DNA of 64,000 nt from Bacteroidia bacterium (GCA_026932145.1 JAIXKT010000008.1:1-64000), one strand, 5' to 3'. Shown: positions 1-9,356, numbered from the stretch's first letter. The notes: generated by a model not told the origin, from the sequence alone. Numbers and translations: made by a program.

Positions 1-412
1 TGAACGGGAGAAAATTTGGGCTTTTTTAAAGATTTAGAGGTTATGCAACACGCTCGTAAATTGTAAAAAAAACTCCCCAAAAACTCCCCAAAAACTCCCC
101 AAAAAATCAAAATTTATTTTGAACGGGAGAAAATTTGGGCTTTTTTAAAGATTTAGAGGTTATGCAACACGCTCGTAAATTGTAAAAAAAACTCCCCAAA
201 AACTCCCCAAAAACTCCCCAAAAAATCAAAATTTATTTTGAACGGGAGAAAATTTGGGCTTTTTTAAAGATTTAGAGGTTATGCAACACGCTCGTAAATT
301 GTAAAAAAAACTCCCCAAAAACTCCCCAAAAACTCCCCAAAAAATCAAAATTTATTTTGAACGGGAGAAAATTTGGGCTTTTTTAAAAATTTAGAGGTTA
401 TGCAACGCGCTC
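1..412. repeat. 119-bp direct tandem repeat array
   Basis: Three identical 119-base units begin at 1, 120 and 239, and a fourth, truncated and diverged unit begins at 358 and fades out near 412. Each full unit carries three copies of an 11-base motif (aactccccaaa) followed by an A-rich stretch. The last copy differs by a g-to-a change in the T/A tract and by 'gcgctc' for 'acgctc'. There are no unique spacers, so this is a minisatellite-like array and not a CRISPR. No convincing open frame runs through it. The exact identity of the units implies recent amplification or an assembly effect, because the array sits at the window edge. Confidence 0.9.
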
Positions 413-473
413 CATCAGAGATTCTTGGTATAGGTCGGCTATGTTTTCAACATTCATACAGCTAAATTAATGA

Positions 474-764
474 TATCCTTGCGTAACATCAGTTATTAAA
501 ACAGATTTAAGAGTGCGACCAATTTATCATTACAAAAAACGTAGGATAGAAGCACATATTTGCATTGCTTTTGCTGCTTGCAAGTTATACAAAGAGTTAG
601 AACGTCAATTAAACATCAAAAAGGCAGGAATAAGCCCTGAAAAAGCTATTGATATTTTAAAGACAATCTTTGGACTTACTATCCGGTTGCCGCAATCCAA
701 TGAAAACAAACTTATGTTGCTTGATAAAACAGAAGAACAAAAATGGCTATTAGCACTGTTTTGA
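474..764 (+). pseudogene. C-terminal remnant of an IS4/IS1634-type transposase
   Basis: The frame is open from a stop at 471-473 to TGA at 762-764. It encodes the typical end of IS1634/IS4-superfamily transposases: a 'KTDLRVRPIYHYKKRRIEAH' segment, then a helical tail with 'CIAFAACKLYKELE'. In the full proteins the final catalytic region lies just before this conserved 'RPIYH...RIxAH' block, and everything upstream of it is missing here, so the gene is inactive. A GTG at 513 would be the first possible start, but I read this as a truncated gene and not a small protein. It ends directly against the 5S-like sequence and follows the tandem repeat, which suggests a rearranged locus. Confidence 0.7.
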
Positions 765-768
765 ACTT

Positions 769-858
769 TTGGGTGTCCTATTGATGAAGTCAGGAGTTAA
801 ACCCTTCAGCATCGATGGTACTGGGATAAAACCCGGAAGAGTAGACCACCGCCCAACC
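769..858 (+). rRNA. rrf: 5S rRNA-like sequence with an internal deletion
   Basis: The stretch 786-857 reads like the 3' two-thirds of a bacterial 5S rRNA: 'tcaggagttaaacccttcagc', then 'atcgatggtactggg', then 'cccggaagagtag' and 'accaccgccc'. The segment at 769-780 (tttgggtgtccta) can pair with the 3' end (cgcccaa) as helix I. About 25-30 bases that normally form the helix III/loop C arm (the 'ttcccattccgaac' region) are missing between 'gatgaag' and 'tcagg'. The total is about 90 bases against the usual 110-120. A strong terminator follows directly, as at the end of an rRNA operon. No 23S sequence is present upstream. It may be a decayed copy or an assembly collapse. Confidence 0.55.
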
Positions 859-865
859 TATTTTT

Positions 866-895
866 AAAAAAGCCCTACATAAGGGCTTTTTTTTA
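866..895 (+). terminator. intrinsic terminator after the 5S-like sequence
   Basis: A perfect 11-base-pair stem (866-876 with 882-892, core aagccct/agggctt) closes a 5-base loop and is followed by a T run. It lies just past the 5S-like 3' end and before purL, where an rRNA operon terminator is expected. Confidence 0.85.
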
Positions 896-997
896 TTTGA
901 AAAACTTCTATTCATGGAAAAATATTTATTCAACTATTTCTTTTGTGTAAAAAACAGTTGAATAAACTAACGTAGCGTAATTCTAAGTACTAACCTT

Positions 998-1005
998 TAA
1001 CTTTG
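998..1005 (+). promoter_or_regulatory. Bacteroidota-type -7 element upstream of purL
   Basis: TAACTTTG matches the Bacteroidota sigma-factor -7 consensus TAnnTTTG and lies 17 bases before the purL ATG. No good -33 TTG is seen at the usual 19-20 base spacing, so this rests on the -7 element alone. The same octamer precedes three other genes in this window. Confidence 0.5.
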
Positions 1006-1022
1006 CTGCAAAATATAGTTGT

Positions 1023-3248
1023 ATGCGTATAGACACCAGCCCAACAACCGTTGAAACTGCCCAAAAATTAGGTTTGTTATCGGAGGAGTATCACAGGATT
1101 ACTGAAATATTAGGACATGAGCCTAACTTTTTAGAACTCAGTGTGTATTCTGTTATGTGGAGTGAGCATTGTTCTTATAAAAATTCTATTCTTTGGCTTA
1201 AGAAACTTCCGAGAGCCGGTAAGGGAGTTTTGGCAGGCGCCGGAGAAGAAAATGCCGGTTTAATGGATATTGGAGATAGGTTAGCGGTTTGCTTTAAAAT
1301 AGAATCTCACAATCATCCGTCTGCGATTGAGCCTTATCAGGGGGCTGCTACAGGTGTAGGCGGTATTCATCGTGATATTTTTACAATGGGTGCGCGCCCG
1401 ATTGCTGCGTTAAACTCGTTACGTTTTGGGGACTTATCGCTTCCAAAGACTACTCAACTGCTACGCGGCGTTGTGCGGGGTATCGGAGACTACGGAAACG
1501 CCTTTGGTGTTCCAACCGTAGGCGGGGAAACTTACTTCGATTCCTGCTATAATGTAAATCCCCTCGTAAATGCAATGTCAGTAGGCGTTTTAGAGCAAAA
1601 TAAAACAGCTTCCGCAATAGCAATCGGCATTGGAAACCCAGTTTATATTGTAGGGTCAGCTACCGGCAAAGACGGTATTCACGGCGCAACGTTTGCCTCC
1701 GCAGATTTAACAGAAAATAGTGCAGAACAACTCCCTGCCGTTCAAGTGGGAGATCCCTTTACTGAAAAACTACTTTTAGAAGCTACCTTAGAAGCAATAG
1801 CAACAGGTGCCGTTGTAGGCGTTCAAGATATGGGCGCAGCCGGAATCACCTGCTCCACCGCAGAAATGTCCGCCAAAGGGAGCGTAGGAATGGACATCTG
1901 GCTAAACCAAGTTCCTACAAGACAAGCAAATATGCATGGGTTTGAAATCCTATTGTCAGAATCCCAAGAAAGAATGTTAATCGTAGCTGATAAAAATAAG
2001 ACTGCAGCTATTGAAGCTGTCTTTCAAAAATGGGATTTACCCTGCACTCAAATTGGAGTTGTTACAGATAGTGGAATGATTCGTTACTTTGACAATACGG
2101 AACTTTTGGGTTCAGTTCCGGCAGAAAGTTTAGTTTTAGGTGGCGGTGCGCCGGTCTATGAACGCCAATTTCAAGAACCTGACAGATTCAAAAAAAGACA
2201 GAAACCTGACCTATCATCAGTATTTGCAGATTTCGACTTCCCAAAATCTTTGGCTCTTGTTTTAGCCCATCCCAATATTGCATCTAAGAAGTGGATTTAT
2301 CGGCAATATGACTCCATGGTAGGAACGGCTAATTTGACGACCCATAAACCTTCGGCAGCACCGATTGTTAAGATTCACAATACTTCAAAAGCTATTGCGA
2401 TGACCGTAGATTGTAATTCCCGCTATGTTTATGCTGATCCATTCTTGGGATGTGCACATGCTGTAGCCGAAGCAGCCCGAAATATTGCCTGCACCGGTGC
2501 TAAACCGCTTGGCATCACCAACTGCCTGAATTTCGGAAATCCATATAACACGGAAGTATATTGGCAGTTTACCCAAGCTATTTTAGGTATGAAAGCTGCT
2601 TGCGAAGCGTTTTTGCTACCCGTTACAGGCGGAAACGTTAGCTTTTACAATCAATCTTCTTTTGAGGGGCCTGTTTATCCCACCCCAACAATCGGTATGG
2701 TTGGGCTAATGGATAATTTTTCAGAACAGCACATTGGTATAGCCTTTCGGAATCCCGGAGATATTTTATTTGTTGTTGGCCAGCAGCAATTAGACCTTAA
2801 TTCGTCTGTGTTGTTGCAAATCAATCATATAGAGTCTGATTTTGCACCCTATTTGGATTTATCAGAAGAGTTAAAGTTGCATCGGTTTTTACAGGATTCA
2901 AATACCCACAAATGGCTGCAAACAGCAAATGATGTGTCAGAAGGAGGTTTGGTCATCACCTTGATAGAATCAGCTATTGTAGGAAAGTTCGGCATTAAGG
3001 TAAAAAATCCAACTGACCTGCATTCAGCATTATTCTGGTTCAGTGAAAGTGCCGGAAGAGTGTTAGTATCTGTTTCTCCCCAAAATGAAACTAATGTGCT
3101 TGCATTAGCCCAAAAACAAAATATTCCTATTCATAAAATTGGAACGGTTATCGAAACATCAGAAATCCAAATAGATGAGGTAGCCAATGACATAGAGTCT
3201 CTGCAAAAACTGTATGAAAGTACTTTGCCTCAATATGTATCTAACTAA
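1023..3248 (+). CDS. purL: Phosphoribosylformylglycinamidine synthase, PurL subunit
   Basis: This cytoplasmic enzyme performs the ATP- and glutamine-dependent conversion of FGAR to FGAM in purine synthesis. At 741 residues it has the length of the small PurL form, which works with separate PurS and PurQ; neither is nearby. The N-terminal signature '[10 protein letters not shown]' lies near residues 45-55, and the '[21 protein letters not shown]' nucleotide-binding block lies near 93-113. A second AIRS-type half includes '[11 protein letters not shown]' near residues 540-550. ATG at 1023 is the first good start, with a TAACTTTG promoter element just upstream. The gene is probably monocistronic, because the next feature downstream is an insertion element on the other strand. 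Confidence 0.97.
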   Translation: MRIDTSPTTVETAQKLGLLSEEYHRITEILGHEPNFLELSVYSVMWSEHCSYKNSILWLKKLPRAGKGVLAGAGEENAGLMDIGDRLAVCFKIESHNHPSAIEPYQGAATGVGGIHRDIFTMGARPIAALNSLRFGDLSLPKTTQLLRGVVRGIGDYGNAFGVPTVGGETYFDSCYNVNPLVNAMSVGVLEQNKTASAIAIGIGNPVYIVGSATGKDGIHGATFASADLTENSAEQLPAVQVGDPFTEKLLLEATLEAIATGAVVGVQDMGAAGITCSTAEMSAKGSVGMDIWLNQVPTRQANMHGFEILLSESQERMLIVADKNKTAAIEAVFQKWDLPCTQIGVVTDSGMIRYFDNTELLGSVPAESLVLGGGAPVYERQFQEPDRFKKRQKPDLSSVFADFDFPKSLALVLAHPNIASKKWIYRQYDSMVGTANLTTHKPSAAPIVKIHNTSKAIAMTVDCNSRYVYADPFLGCAHAVAEAARNIACTGAKPLGITNCLNFGNPYNTEVYWQFTQAILGMKAACEAFLLPVTGGNVSFYNQSSFEGPVYPTPTIGMVGLMDNFSEQHIGIAFRNPGDILFVVGQQQLDLNSSVLLQINHIESDFAPYLDLSEELKLHRFLQDSNTHKWLQTANDVSEGGLVITLIESAIVGKFGIKVKNPTDLHSALFWFSESAGRVLVSVSPQNETNVLALAQKQNIPIHKIGTVIETSEIQIDEVANDIESLQKLYESTLPQYVSN

Positions 3249-3502
3249 ATCTACCTTGAAATAGGGTTGCAAAAATAAAATATAACCGCTATTGTCCGAT
3301 AAAAAATGGGTCAATCCTAATTTATGGGGAGTAATTGTTAAAAAGGAGTATGTTTGAGGCAGTAAAAAGTACTTACCATCGAAACAACATTTTTCAATGA
3401 AGTATTTCCGGAAGAGATATTGCGAGCTTGTTACACGACAAAAAGAATAAAAATATTTAACTATTTGATTTTGAATTAATTAACTAATACGATAATGATA
3501 TT

Positions 3503-4081
3503 TTAATTAGACCAAAATGTATCTATATTCATATATTTGAATGTGCATATAGACATTACCATTTGAGGGCTTAGGTTCTTTATTGCTTGGTCAAAGAATG
3601 TGCTGATTTGTTCTAAATTTTCGAAATGTTTATTGGTAAACTTTCTTTTGATATGTTGCCATATCTTTTCAGCAGGGTTTAACTCTGGGCTGTAAGGAGG
3701 TAGAAATAATAGGAAGATATTTTTTGGAATGATTAGTTTTTTTGCCTTGTGGAATGCACCATTATCCAAAACCATTATTTTGTATTCTTCAGGTTCTTGC
3801 AATGAAAATTCATCAATGAAAATTTGAAAAGTTTCTCCATTGCAACTAGGCATCTCCAGTTGGAATTGCGTACCACTTACAGGAGAAAATGCTCCAAAAA
3901 GATAAGTGTATTGAAAAACTTGTTGGAAAGTACACACCGGTTGAATGCCCTTGGCCGTAAGACCTCTACCATACTTGGTATGTAATCCAAAACGGCTTTC
4001 GTCTTGAAAATAGAGATTAACAGATTGAAAATCTATTGAAAATGAAAGGATTATATTGGTTATTTTATTAATAAAGTTTTT
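3503..4081 (-). CDS. IS630 transposase, DDE catalytic frame (read by -1 shift)
   Basis: This DDE_3 domain is open from 4081, just inside the A7 run, to the stop at 3503. The catalytic triad is complete: 'YFQDESRFG' carries the first Asp, 'VLDNGAFHKA' the second, and 'PYSPELNPAEKIW' the Glu. An internal ATG at 3937 would omit the first Asp, so a functional enzyme needs the upstream part supplied by frameshift from the DNA-binding frame. Programmed frameshifting between two frames is known in several IS630 members. Alternatively, a one-base deletion in the homopolymer has broken a single gene. The first reading is favoured because both frames and both ends are intact. Confidence 0.75.
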   Translation of the reverse strand, partial: KNFINKITNIILSFSIDFQSVNLYFQDESRFGLHTKYGRGLTAKGIQPVCTFQQVFQYTYLFGAFSPVSGTQFQLEMPSCNGETFQIFIDEFSLQEPEEYKIMVLDNGAFHKAKKLIIPKNIFLLFLPPYSPELNPAEKIWQHIKRKFTNKHFENLEQISTFFDQAIKNLSPQMVMSICTFKYMNIDTFWSN

Positions 4082-4572
4082 TTAAAATCCTCAACAGCTT
4101 GTTCATTTTTTTTGACATGGCTTTTGCGAGCTACTTTTACCTTTGTCCCAAAATGCTTTGTGGCATATTTAAGCACTGTGTTGTATTTAATATCCTTGTT
4201 AAACTCATTGGCTATCCATTCCTTGAGTTCAATATACCCTGCCAGTCCATTTTTAGGGTCATGCAGTTTCTCTTCCATTTTTTTATGCTCTTCCTTGGTG
4301 AACACTGATGGCTTTCCTGCTTTCCCTTTCCTACCATTATGTAGCAAGGTGTCCATACCTCCTTTTTTGTAGGCAGTGCGCCAATTGTGGATGCTTTGAC
4401 TGCTGGCACCAATGGTATCCATCAACTCACGTTTAGAAATACCTTTACTGCCCGCCTCTTTCATCGCTACCAACATTTTGATGCGAGGTTGCATCATTAA
4501 AGACGATGATTTTAATGATTTTCTCAACTCAGTCAAACTTTCTGATACAGGAATATATAATGCAAATGACAT
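4060..4572 (-). CDS. IS630 transposase, N-terminal (DNA-binding) frame
   Basis: The 170 residues make up the DNA-binding half of an IS630-type transposase. They include a winged helix-turn-helix of the type 'GSKGISKRELMDTIGASSQSIHNW' near residues 42-65 and a second helix-turn-helix region up to about residue 150 ('YNTVLKYATKHFG'). The frame stops at TAA (4060-4062) shortly after a run of seven A residues on the coding strand (plus-strand T7 at 4077-4083). A -1 slip at that run continues directly into the DDE frame. ATG at 4572 is the natural start, 86 bases inside the element's end. Confidence 0.8.
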   Translation of the reverse strand: MSFALYIPVSESLTELRKSLKSSSLMMQPRIKMLVAMKEAGSKGISKRELMDTIGASSQSIHNWRTAYKKGGMDTLLHNGRKGKAGKPSVFTKEEHKKMEEKLHDPKNGLAGYIELKEWIANEFNKDIKYNTVLKYATKHFGTKVKVARKSHVKKNEQAVEDFKKTLLIK

Positions 4573-4718
4573 AATGATTTATATTAAAAACCAAAAATAA
4601 AATAAAAAATCCAATATGCAAAATATTGGTCTTGTTTATTTTTCACTATCGTATTAGATATTTTTGGATTTTTTTACCATCCATTCTGGATTATAATCTC
4701 ACGTGTAATACGGTAATT

Positions 4719-5981
4719 TTATTTTGTTCTGATAGCTTCTACCGGGTCCATTTTAGCAGCTTGGTATGAAGGCCAAATTCCGGAAACTAAACCGATAAAC
4801 AGTGATAAACCAATTCCGATAAGTATATCTTTAAACGCAACATAAACCGTGATGTTTATATCCAGATACTGCAATAATAATGTAGCCACAATCACCGTTA
4901 AGTACAAAAATGCTATTCCTACTATTCCGCCTAAGAGGCATAGCAGCAGTGCTTCTAATAAAAATTGCATCAAAATAAATTCTCTCGTTGCTCCCAAGGC
5001 TTTTTGTATCCCGGTTTCAGCTGTTCTCTCTTTTACTGAAACAAACAGGATATTCGCTATTCCGAAACCACCAACCAATAATGCCAATAAACTGATGAAG
5101 ATTCCGCCGGTATTTAGCGCACCAAATATACTATTTAGCTCTTCCATCAAAGCCTCCTGTTTGTTGATTGAAAAATTATCCTCAATATTTGGTTTCAAGC
5201 CTCTTGATGCTCGAATTAAGCCGATAATATCACTTTCTACCTCTGGAACTTTTTCATAGCTTACGGCTTTTATGGAAATCACCTTATCTATTCTGCGACC
5301 GCTTAAATTGTATAGTTGAGACATGACGGGAAACGGCACTAACATCATTTCATCATTACTTTGGCCAAAAATATCTGGTGAGCCTTCTTTTTCAAGAATA
5401 CCTATAACTAAAAGTCTTTTTCCTCGATGGGTTATATAGCGGCCAATTGGGTTTGCATCGGCAAATAATATCCGGCTTATCCCATAACCCAAAATGCAAA
5501 CATTTCTGCCGGAAGTTATTTCTAAGTGGCTAAAAAACCTGCCAAAGCTAAATTTTAGGTCAGAAATTATTTGATAATCATAAGTTACCCCAACCGCCCG
5601 AGCATTATCTACAGAATTACCGCCACTTTTTAGGGTAACACCGTTCTTTACAGCTTCAAAAGAAACTCCCTCAACATTTTTTAAGTTATTCTTAAGTTTC
5701 AAAAAATCCCGATAGTTTACTTTGGGGCGGTTAAAGTATTTAAACCAATCCTCTGAATTATCTTTCCACGGCCAGTTATGTACATACAAAACAGTGTTTC
5801 CCAAAGCCGATAAGCTGCTGGTTAGGGACATCTGCATTGAATAAACCAGCGTAGAAATAACCGTTATGGCATAAATCCCGATAGAAATACCCAGCATAGT
5901 TAAGAACGTTCTTAACCGATGACTCGTAATCGCATGAATAGCTATCCTAAATGCTTCCGTAATCAGTATCCACCACCGCAT
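4719..5981 (-). CDS. MacB/FtsX-type ABC transporter permease
   Basis: This 420-residue inner-membrane protein has the MacB architecture. One membrane segment lies near the N-terminus after 'HRLRTFLTMLGISIGI' (residues 20-45), a large periplasmic domain spans about 50-280, and an FtsX domain with three membrane segments lies near 285-410 ('GGIFISLLALLVGGFGIANILFV', then 'RTAETGIQKALGATRE'). The last residues are 'WPSYQAAKMDPVEAIRTK', the usual end of this family. Such permeases move peptides, lipoproteins or drugs using a separate ATPase, which is not adjacent here. ATG at 5981 gives the standard family N-terminus. The substrate cannot be told. Confidence 0.85.
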   Translation of the reverse strand: MRWWILITEAFRIAIHAITSHRLRTFLTMLGISIGIYAITVISTLVYSMQMSLTSSLSALGNTVLYVHNWPWKDNSEDWFKYFNRPKVNYRDFLKLKNNLKNVEGVSFEAVKNGVTLKSGGNSVDNARAVGVTYDYQIISDLKFSFGRFFSHLEITSGRNVCILGYGISRILFADANPIGRYITHRGKRLLVIGILEKEGSPDIFGQSNDEMMLVPFPVMSQLYNLSGRRIDKVISIKAVSYEKVPEVESDIIGLIRASRGLKPNIEDNFSINKQEALMEELNSIFGALNTGGIFISLLALLVGGFGIANILFVSVKERTAETGIQKALGATREFILMQFLLEALLLCLLGGIVGIAFLYLTVIVATLLLQYLDINITVYVAFKDILIGIGLSLFIGLVSGIWPSYQAAKMDPVEAIRTK

Positions 5982-6155
5982 TGCTATCCCAAAGTTCTAT
6001 GTAATAATCAAATTGTAGATTATTTTTCGACCGAAAGCTACCTTTTTCAGGTAAAAGATACTTCAGGCATTTATCATCCCCAAAATTATCCCATAAAAGT
6101 TTAAAATTCATAAAAGTAGTTATTCAATCTTATGTAAATGTCTGATAAAAAGCTG

Positions 6156-6163
6156 TAACTTTG
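6156..6163 (+). promoter_or_regulatory. Bacteroidota-type -7 element upstream of typA
   Basis: TAACTTTG (consensus TAnnTTTG) lies 26 bases before the typA ATG. No clear -33 TTG is seen at the usual distance. Confidence 0.45.
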
Positions 6164-6189
6164 CAGCCGCTTTTTTAAAAAAGCAAAAT

Positions 6190-8001
6190 ATGCTCCCGCT
6201 AAAAAACATTGCTATCATTGCGCACGTTGACCACGGCAAAACAACATTAGTTGATAAAATTTTACACACCGGAAATTTATTTCGAGAGAACCAAAACCCG
6301 GGTGAGTTGATTTTGGATAACAATGAATTAGAGCGAGAACGCGGTATTACTATTGTTTCTAAAAATGTTTCTATTAGATATAAAGGATTTAAAGTTAATA
6401 TTTTAGACACACCCGGCCACGCAGATTTTGGAGGGGAGGTAGAGCGCGTATTGCGTATCGCTGATGGTGTTTTGCTATTGGTAGATGCCTTTGAAGGACC
6501 AATGCCCCAAACTCGCTTTGTATTGAAAAAAGCCATCGAACTTGGCCTAAAACCAATTATTATCATCAACAAAGTAGATAAAGCCAACTGCCGCCCTGAC
6601 GAAGTACTGGATAACGTAGTTGATTTACTTTTTTCTTTAGACGCAACCGAAGAGCAGTTAGACTTCAAAACAGTCTATGGATCAGGGAAATCTGGCTGGA
6701 TGGGAAAAGACTGGAAAACCCCAACCCGAGACATCTCTTTTTTGTTAGATACCATTATTGAAGAAATTCCCACATCTAAATCCGTAGAAGGCCCGCTTCA
6801 GCTTCAGATTACTTCCTTAGATTATTCTAACTATGTAGGCAGAATCGCTATCGGGCGTGTAACCCGTGGCTCAATTAAAGAAGGCCAGCAAGTGTCTATC
6901 ATCAAACGAAATGGTAGCATCGTTAAATCCAAAATAAAAGAACTCTATACCTTTGAAGGGCTTGAAAAACAAAGAGCAGCTGAAGTTACCTGCGGTGATA
7001 TTGCCGCCATCGTTGGCTTAGAAAATTTTGAAATTGGCGAAACCATTACGGCTATAGAATGCCCCGAAGCATTGCCTCTCTTGCAGGTAGATGAACCAAC
7101 GATGAGTATGTTATTCACAATCAATAACTCTCCGTTTTTAGGTAAAGAAGGAAAATATGTAACCTCTCGCCACCTACGGGATAGGCTGTTTAAAGAAACC
7201 GAAAAAAACTTAGCTCTGCGGGTATTTGAAACCGATTCAGCAGATTCTTACTTAGTTTATGGGCGGGGAGTGCTGCACCTCTCAATACTCATAGAAACCA
7301 TGCGTAGAGAAGGTTATGAATTTCAAGTTGGGCAGCCACAAGTGCTCTTCAAAGAAATTGACGGCATCAAAAATGAACCTATCGAACATTTAGTAGTCGA
7401 TGTTCCAGAGAGTTTTTCTGGAAAAGTTATTGAATTAGTAAATTCCCGTAAAGGAGAGTTATTTATCATAGAACCTAAGGGAAGTTTACAGCACTTAGAG
7501 TTTTACGTTCCGGCACGCGGGCTAATCGGCTTGCGCAGCACAATGCTTACGGCTACGCGGGGTGAAGCGGTGATGTCTCACCGGTTTTATGAATACCAAC
7601 CTTATAAAGGAGATATTTTAGGCAGAACTAATGGAGTCCTGATTTCTATGGGTAGTGGACTCACCGTTGCCTACGCATTATTTCAGTTTCAAGATAGAGG
7701 ATTGTTTTTTGTGGATCCCAATGTGGATGTTTATGGCGGACAAATCATTGGTGAACATACTCGCGGAAACGATCTTGTGCTAAATGTCCAAAAAACGAAG
7801 CATTTAACAAATATTCGGGCTGCAGGTAGCGATGAAAATATTATATTAGCACCGGCAATCCGATTTTCTCTGGAGGAATGCTTGGAGTATATCCAAGAAG
7901 ACGAATATGTAGAGGTAACCCCCAAATCTGTTCGGATGCGCAAAATCGTCTTAGACAAAACAGAACGTGAACGAACCCAAAAACAAAAAGTAAGCCTATG
8001 A
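6190..8001 (+). CDS. typA: Ribosome-associated GTPase TypA/BipA
   Basis: This is a translation-factor GTPase of the EF-G/LepA superfamily that binds the ribosome and is needed under stress or cold. It has 603 residues, the usual length. The G domain shows 'AHVDHGKTT' (residues 10-18), 'DTPGHADFGGEVERV' (G3) and 'INKVDKANCRPDEV' (G4). The C-terminal TypA-specific part includes 'RGLIGLRSTMLTATRGEAVM'. ATG at 6190 gives the family N-terminus 'LKNIAIIAHVDHGKTT'. It is the first gene of a likely four-gene plus-strand run, and its stop overlaps the next start by four bases (ATGA). Confidence 0.97.
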   Translation: MLPLKNIAIIAHVDHGKTTLVDKILHTGNLFRENQNPGELILDNNELERERGITIVSKNVSIRYKGFKVNILDTPGHADFGGEVERVLRIADGVLLLVDAFEGPMPQTRFVLKKAIELGLKPIIIINKVDKANCRPDEVLDNVVDLLFSLDATEEQLDFKTVYGSGKSGWMGKDWKTPTRDISFLLDTIIEEIPTSKSVEGPLQLQITSLDYSNYVGRIAIGRVTRGSIKEGQQVSIIKRNGSIVKSKIKELYTFEGLEKQRAAEVTCGDIAAIVGLENFEIGETITAIECPEALPLLQVDEPTMSMLFTINNSPFLGKEGKYVTSRHLRDRLFKETEKNLALRVFETDSADSYLVYGRGVLHLSILIETMRREGYEFQVGQPQVLFKEIDGIKNEPIEHLVVDVPESFSGKVIELVNSRKGELFIIEPKGSLQHLEFYVPARGLIGLRSTMLTATRGEAVMSHRFYEYQPYKGDILGRTNGVLISMGSGLTVAYALFQFQDRGLFFVDPNVDVYGGQIIGEHTRGNDLVLNVQKTKHLTNIRAAGSDENIILAPAIRFSLEECLEYIQEDEYVEVTPKSVRMRKIVLDKTERERTQKQKVSL

Positions 8002-8681
8002 AAAATAACCTCTTGCAACTTACACTAAGCGTTTCAATGCTATTTTTTTTAAGTTGCCAAAAAACAGAACCAGATGTTGTAAAAGATGTAAAATTTTCTT
8101 TGACTTCTCCTTTTTATGCCCAGCCACAAAATCCCTGCTGCATATCTTTTTTCTGGCAATTACCCACAGCAGGCCAATCTATCTTAAAGGTATCCCCCAA
8201 AAATACCTTTGACTCCTTAATTGTGGACACAACGCTAAATTCCCCAATCTATAAATACCCCAAAAACCTTGAACCAGGTAAAACTTATTACTGGAAAGTT
8301 ACTTGGAATAACGAAACCAAAATAGACTCTTTCAGCATTAAAAACACACCATTAAAAGCTGGCGGAGTTCACTACGTAGAAGTTTATTCCTATGACTGGA
8401 ATTCATCCGGAATTTACAATGAAAATACAAAAGCAGACTCCATATTCTTAACCCGAAACGGAAGCACTATTCGCTATCAATATCCCCCAAAAACAATTGA
8501 CAAAAACTTAAAATTTTCAGTAATTCAACAAGCACCCAATAAAGTATATTTTTTATCTCCTGATGATTTATCTAACTTAACAACATTAGAGCACACTTTT
8601 TCTAATGACTCTTTTTATGTAGAAAGTAAGAAAGAAATATCGGGCGGGGGTAATGTAGTTCGTGTAAGAGGTAAGTTTTAA
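7998..8681 (+). CDS. Predicted lipoprotein, fibronectin-like
   Basis: The 227-residue product begins with a lipoprotein signal ending in 'LFFLSC' with the acylated Cys near residue 20. The rest is beta-rich. The region near residues 60-115 ('KYPKNLEPGKTYYWKVTWNNE') resembles a fibronectin type III or purple-acid-phosphatase-like strand pattern, which suggests an exported, membrane-anchored protein. No enzymatic motif is visible and I do not recognise a named family. The start ATG overlaps the typA stop, so it is almost certainly co-transcribed with typA, although no functional link is obvious. Confidence 0.75.
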   Translation: MKNNLLQLTLSVSMLFFLSCQKTEPDVVKDVKFSLTSPFYAQPQNPCCISFFWQLPTAGQSILKVSPKNTFDSLIVDTTLNSPIYKYPKNLEPGKTYYWKVTWNNETKIDSFSIKNTPLKAGGVHYVEVYSYDWNSSGIYNENTKADSIFLTRNGSTIRYQYPPKTIDKNLKFSVIQQAPNKVYFLSPDDLSNLTTLEHTFSNDSFYVESKKEISGGGNVVRVRGKF

Positions 8682-8696
8682 ATTTTATTGAAAAAG

Positions 8697-9356
8697 ATGG
8701 ATACCGGAAAACTCCCTGTTATGGTTATTGGGACTGGGCTTTTGGCGCGCCAAGTTGCTGAAATCCTGAATCTGCAAGACTTTGTGGTATATGGCTTTTT
8801 GAGTTTAAACCCCAATGAACCCACCCAAGAGCTAAACGATATTCCTATTTTGGGAAATATACAAGATAATACCTTTCAAAAACTCCTAAAAACGGAGCGA
8901 ATGAACTTTATAGTAGCTGATATAGAAACAAAGGTATCAGAGCGGGAAAGTTTAAAGATAACAAAATTATCTGGTAATCAGCCAATTTCGGTTATTCATC
9001 ACAGCGCAATACTTTCTCAGAACCTACGGTTAGGGGTGGGAAATATCATTCACGCCGGCGCAATTATTGGGATCAATAGTGATTTAGCAAGTTTTATACA
9101 CTTAGGAGCAGGCTGCGTTATAGAAGCAGATTGCCGAATAGATTCACGGGTTATCATTTCATCCAAAGCAGTCATTGGCAGTGGAGCGGTTATTGAAGAA
9201 GATGCTTTTATTGGTTCCGGTAGTATCATTTCGCCTTATATCAAGATTGGCAAAGGTGCAAAAATTGCACCAGGTTCTAATGTAATCAGCAGTGTATCAC
9301 CCAATATCACCGTTTTTGGAAATCCGGCAACAGAACTAAAAACCAAGAAAACGTAA
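8697..9356 (+). CDS. NeuD/PglD-type hexapeptide acyltransferase
   Basis: An N-terminal Rossmann-like PglD_N domain ('VMVIGTGLLARQVAEIL', residues 8-24) is followed by left-handed beta-helix hexapeptide repeats from about residue 105 to 205 ('VGNIIHAGAIIGINSDL', 'AVIGSGAVIEEDAFIGSG'). Members O- or N-acetylate sugars destined for surface glycans, using acetyl-CoA. ATG at 8697 is chosen because it leaves a normal N-terminus; a TTG at 8688 would add three residues (MKK). It sits 15 bases after the lipoprotein gene and 6 bases before the symporter gene, so co-transcription is likely. The acceptor sugar is unknown. Confidence 0.8.
   Translation: MDTGKLPVMVIGTGLLARQVAEILNLQDFVVYGFLSLNPNEPTQELNDIPILGNIQDNTFQKLLKTERMNFIVADIETKVSERESLKITKLSGNQPISVIHHSAILSQNLRLGVGNIIHAGAIIGINSDLASFIHLGAGCVIEADCRIDSRVIISSKAVIGSGAVIEEDAFIGSGSIISPYIKIGKGAKIAPGSNVISSVSPNITVFGNPATELKTKKT

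Larger units (their letters stand above)
3483..4658 (-). mobile_element. Complete IS630-family insertion sequence
   Basis: The element is about 1176 bases long. Its ends form imperfect inverted repeats matching at 14 of 16 positions (left actaatacgataatga, right read inward tctaatacgatagtga). It is flanked on both sides by TA (3481-3482 and 4659-4660), which fits the TA target duplication of the IS630/Tc1-mariner superfamily. Inside are two minus-strand frames: an N-terminal helix-turn-helix part and a DDE catalytic part, joined by a -1 frame relation at an A7 run. It lies between purL and a MacB-like permease and interrupts no recognisable gene. Confidence 0.85.

Noticed and set aside
1-412. 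CRISPR array
   Set aside because: Units are 119 bases long, directly abutting and identical, with no unique spacers and no cas genes in the window.
3249-3482. Further gene or transposon remnant between purL and the IS630 element
   Set aside because: Only short frames and no recognisable protein or RNA; nothing can be supported.
4849-5259. Plus-strand 136-residue frame within the MacB-like gene
   Set aside because: It is antisense to the conserved permease coding sequence and shows no domain; a shadow frame.
6120-6668. Minus-strand 182-residue frame opposite the start of typA
   Set aside because: It lies antisense to the conserved GTPase domain, is low in complexity (Ser/Thr/Asn-rich), and has no recognisable motif; a shadow frame.
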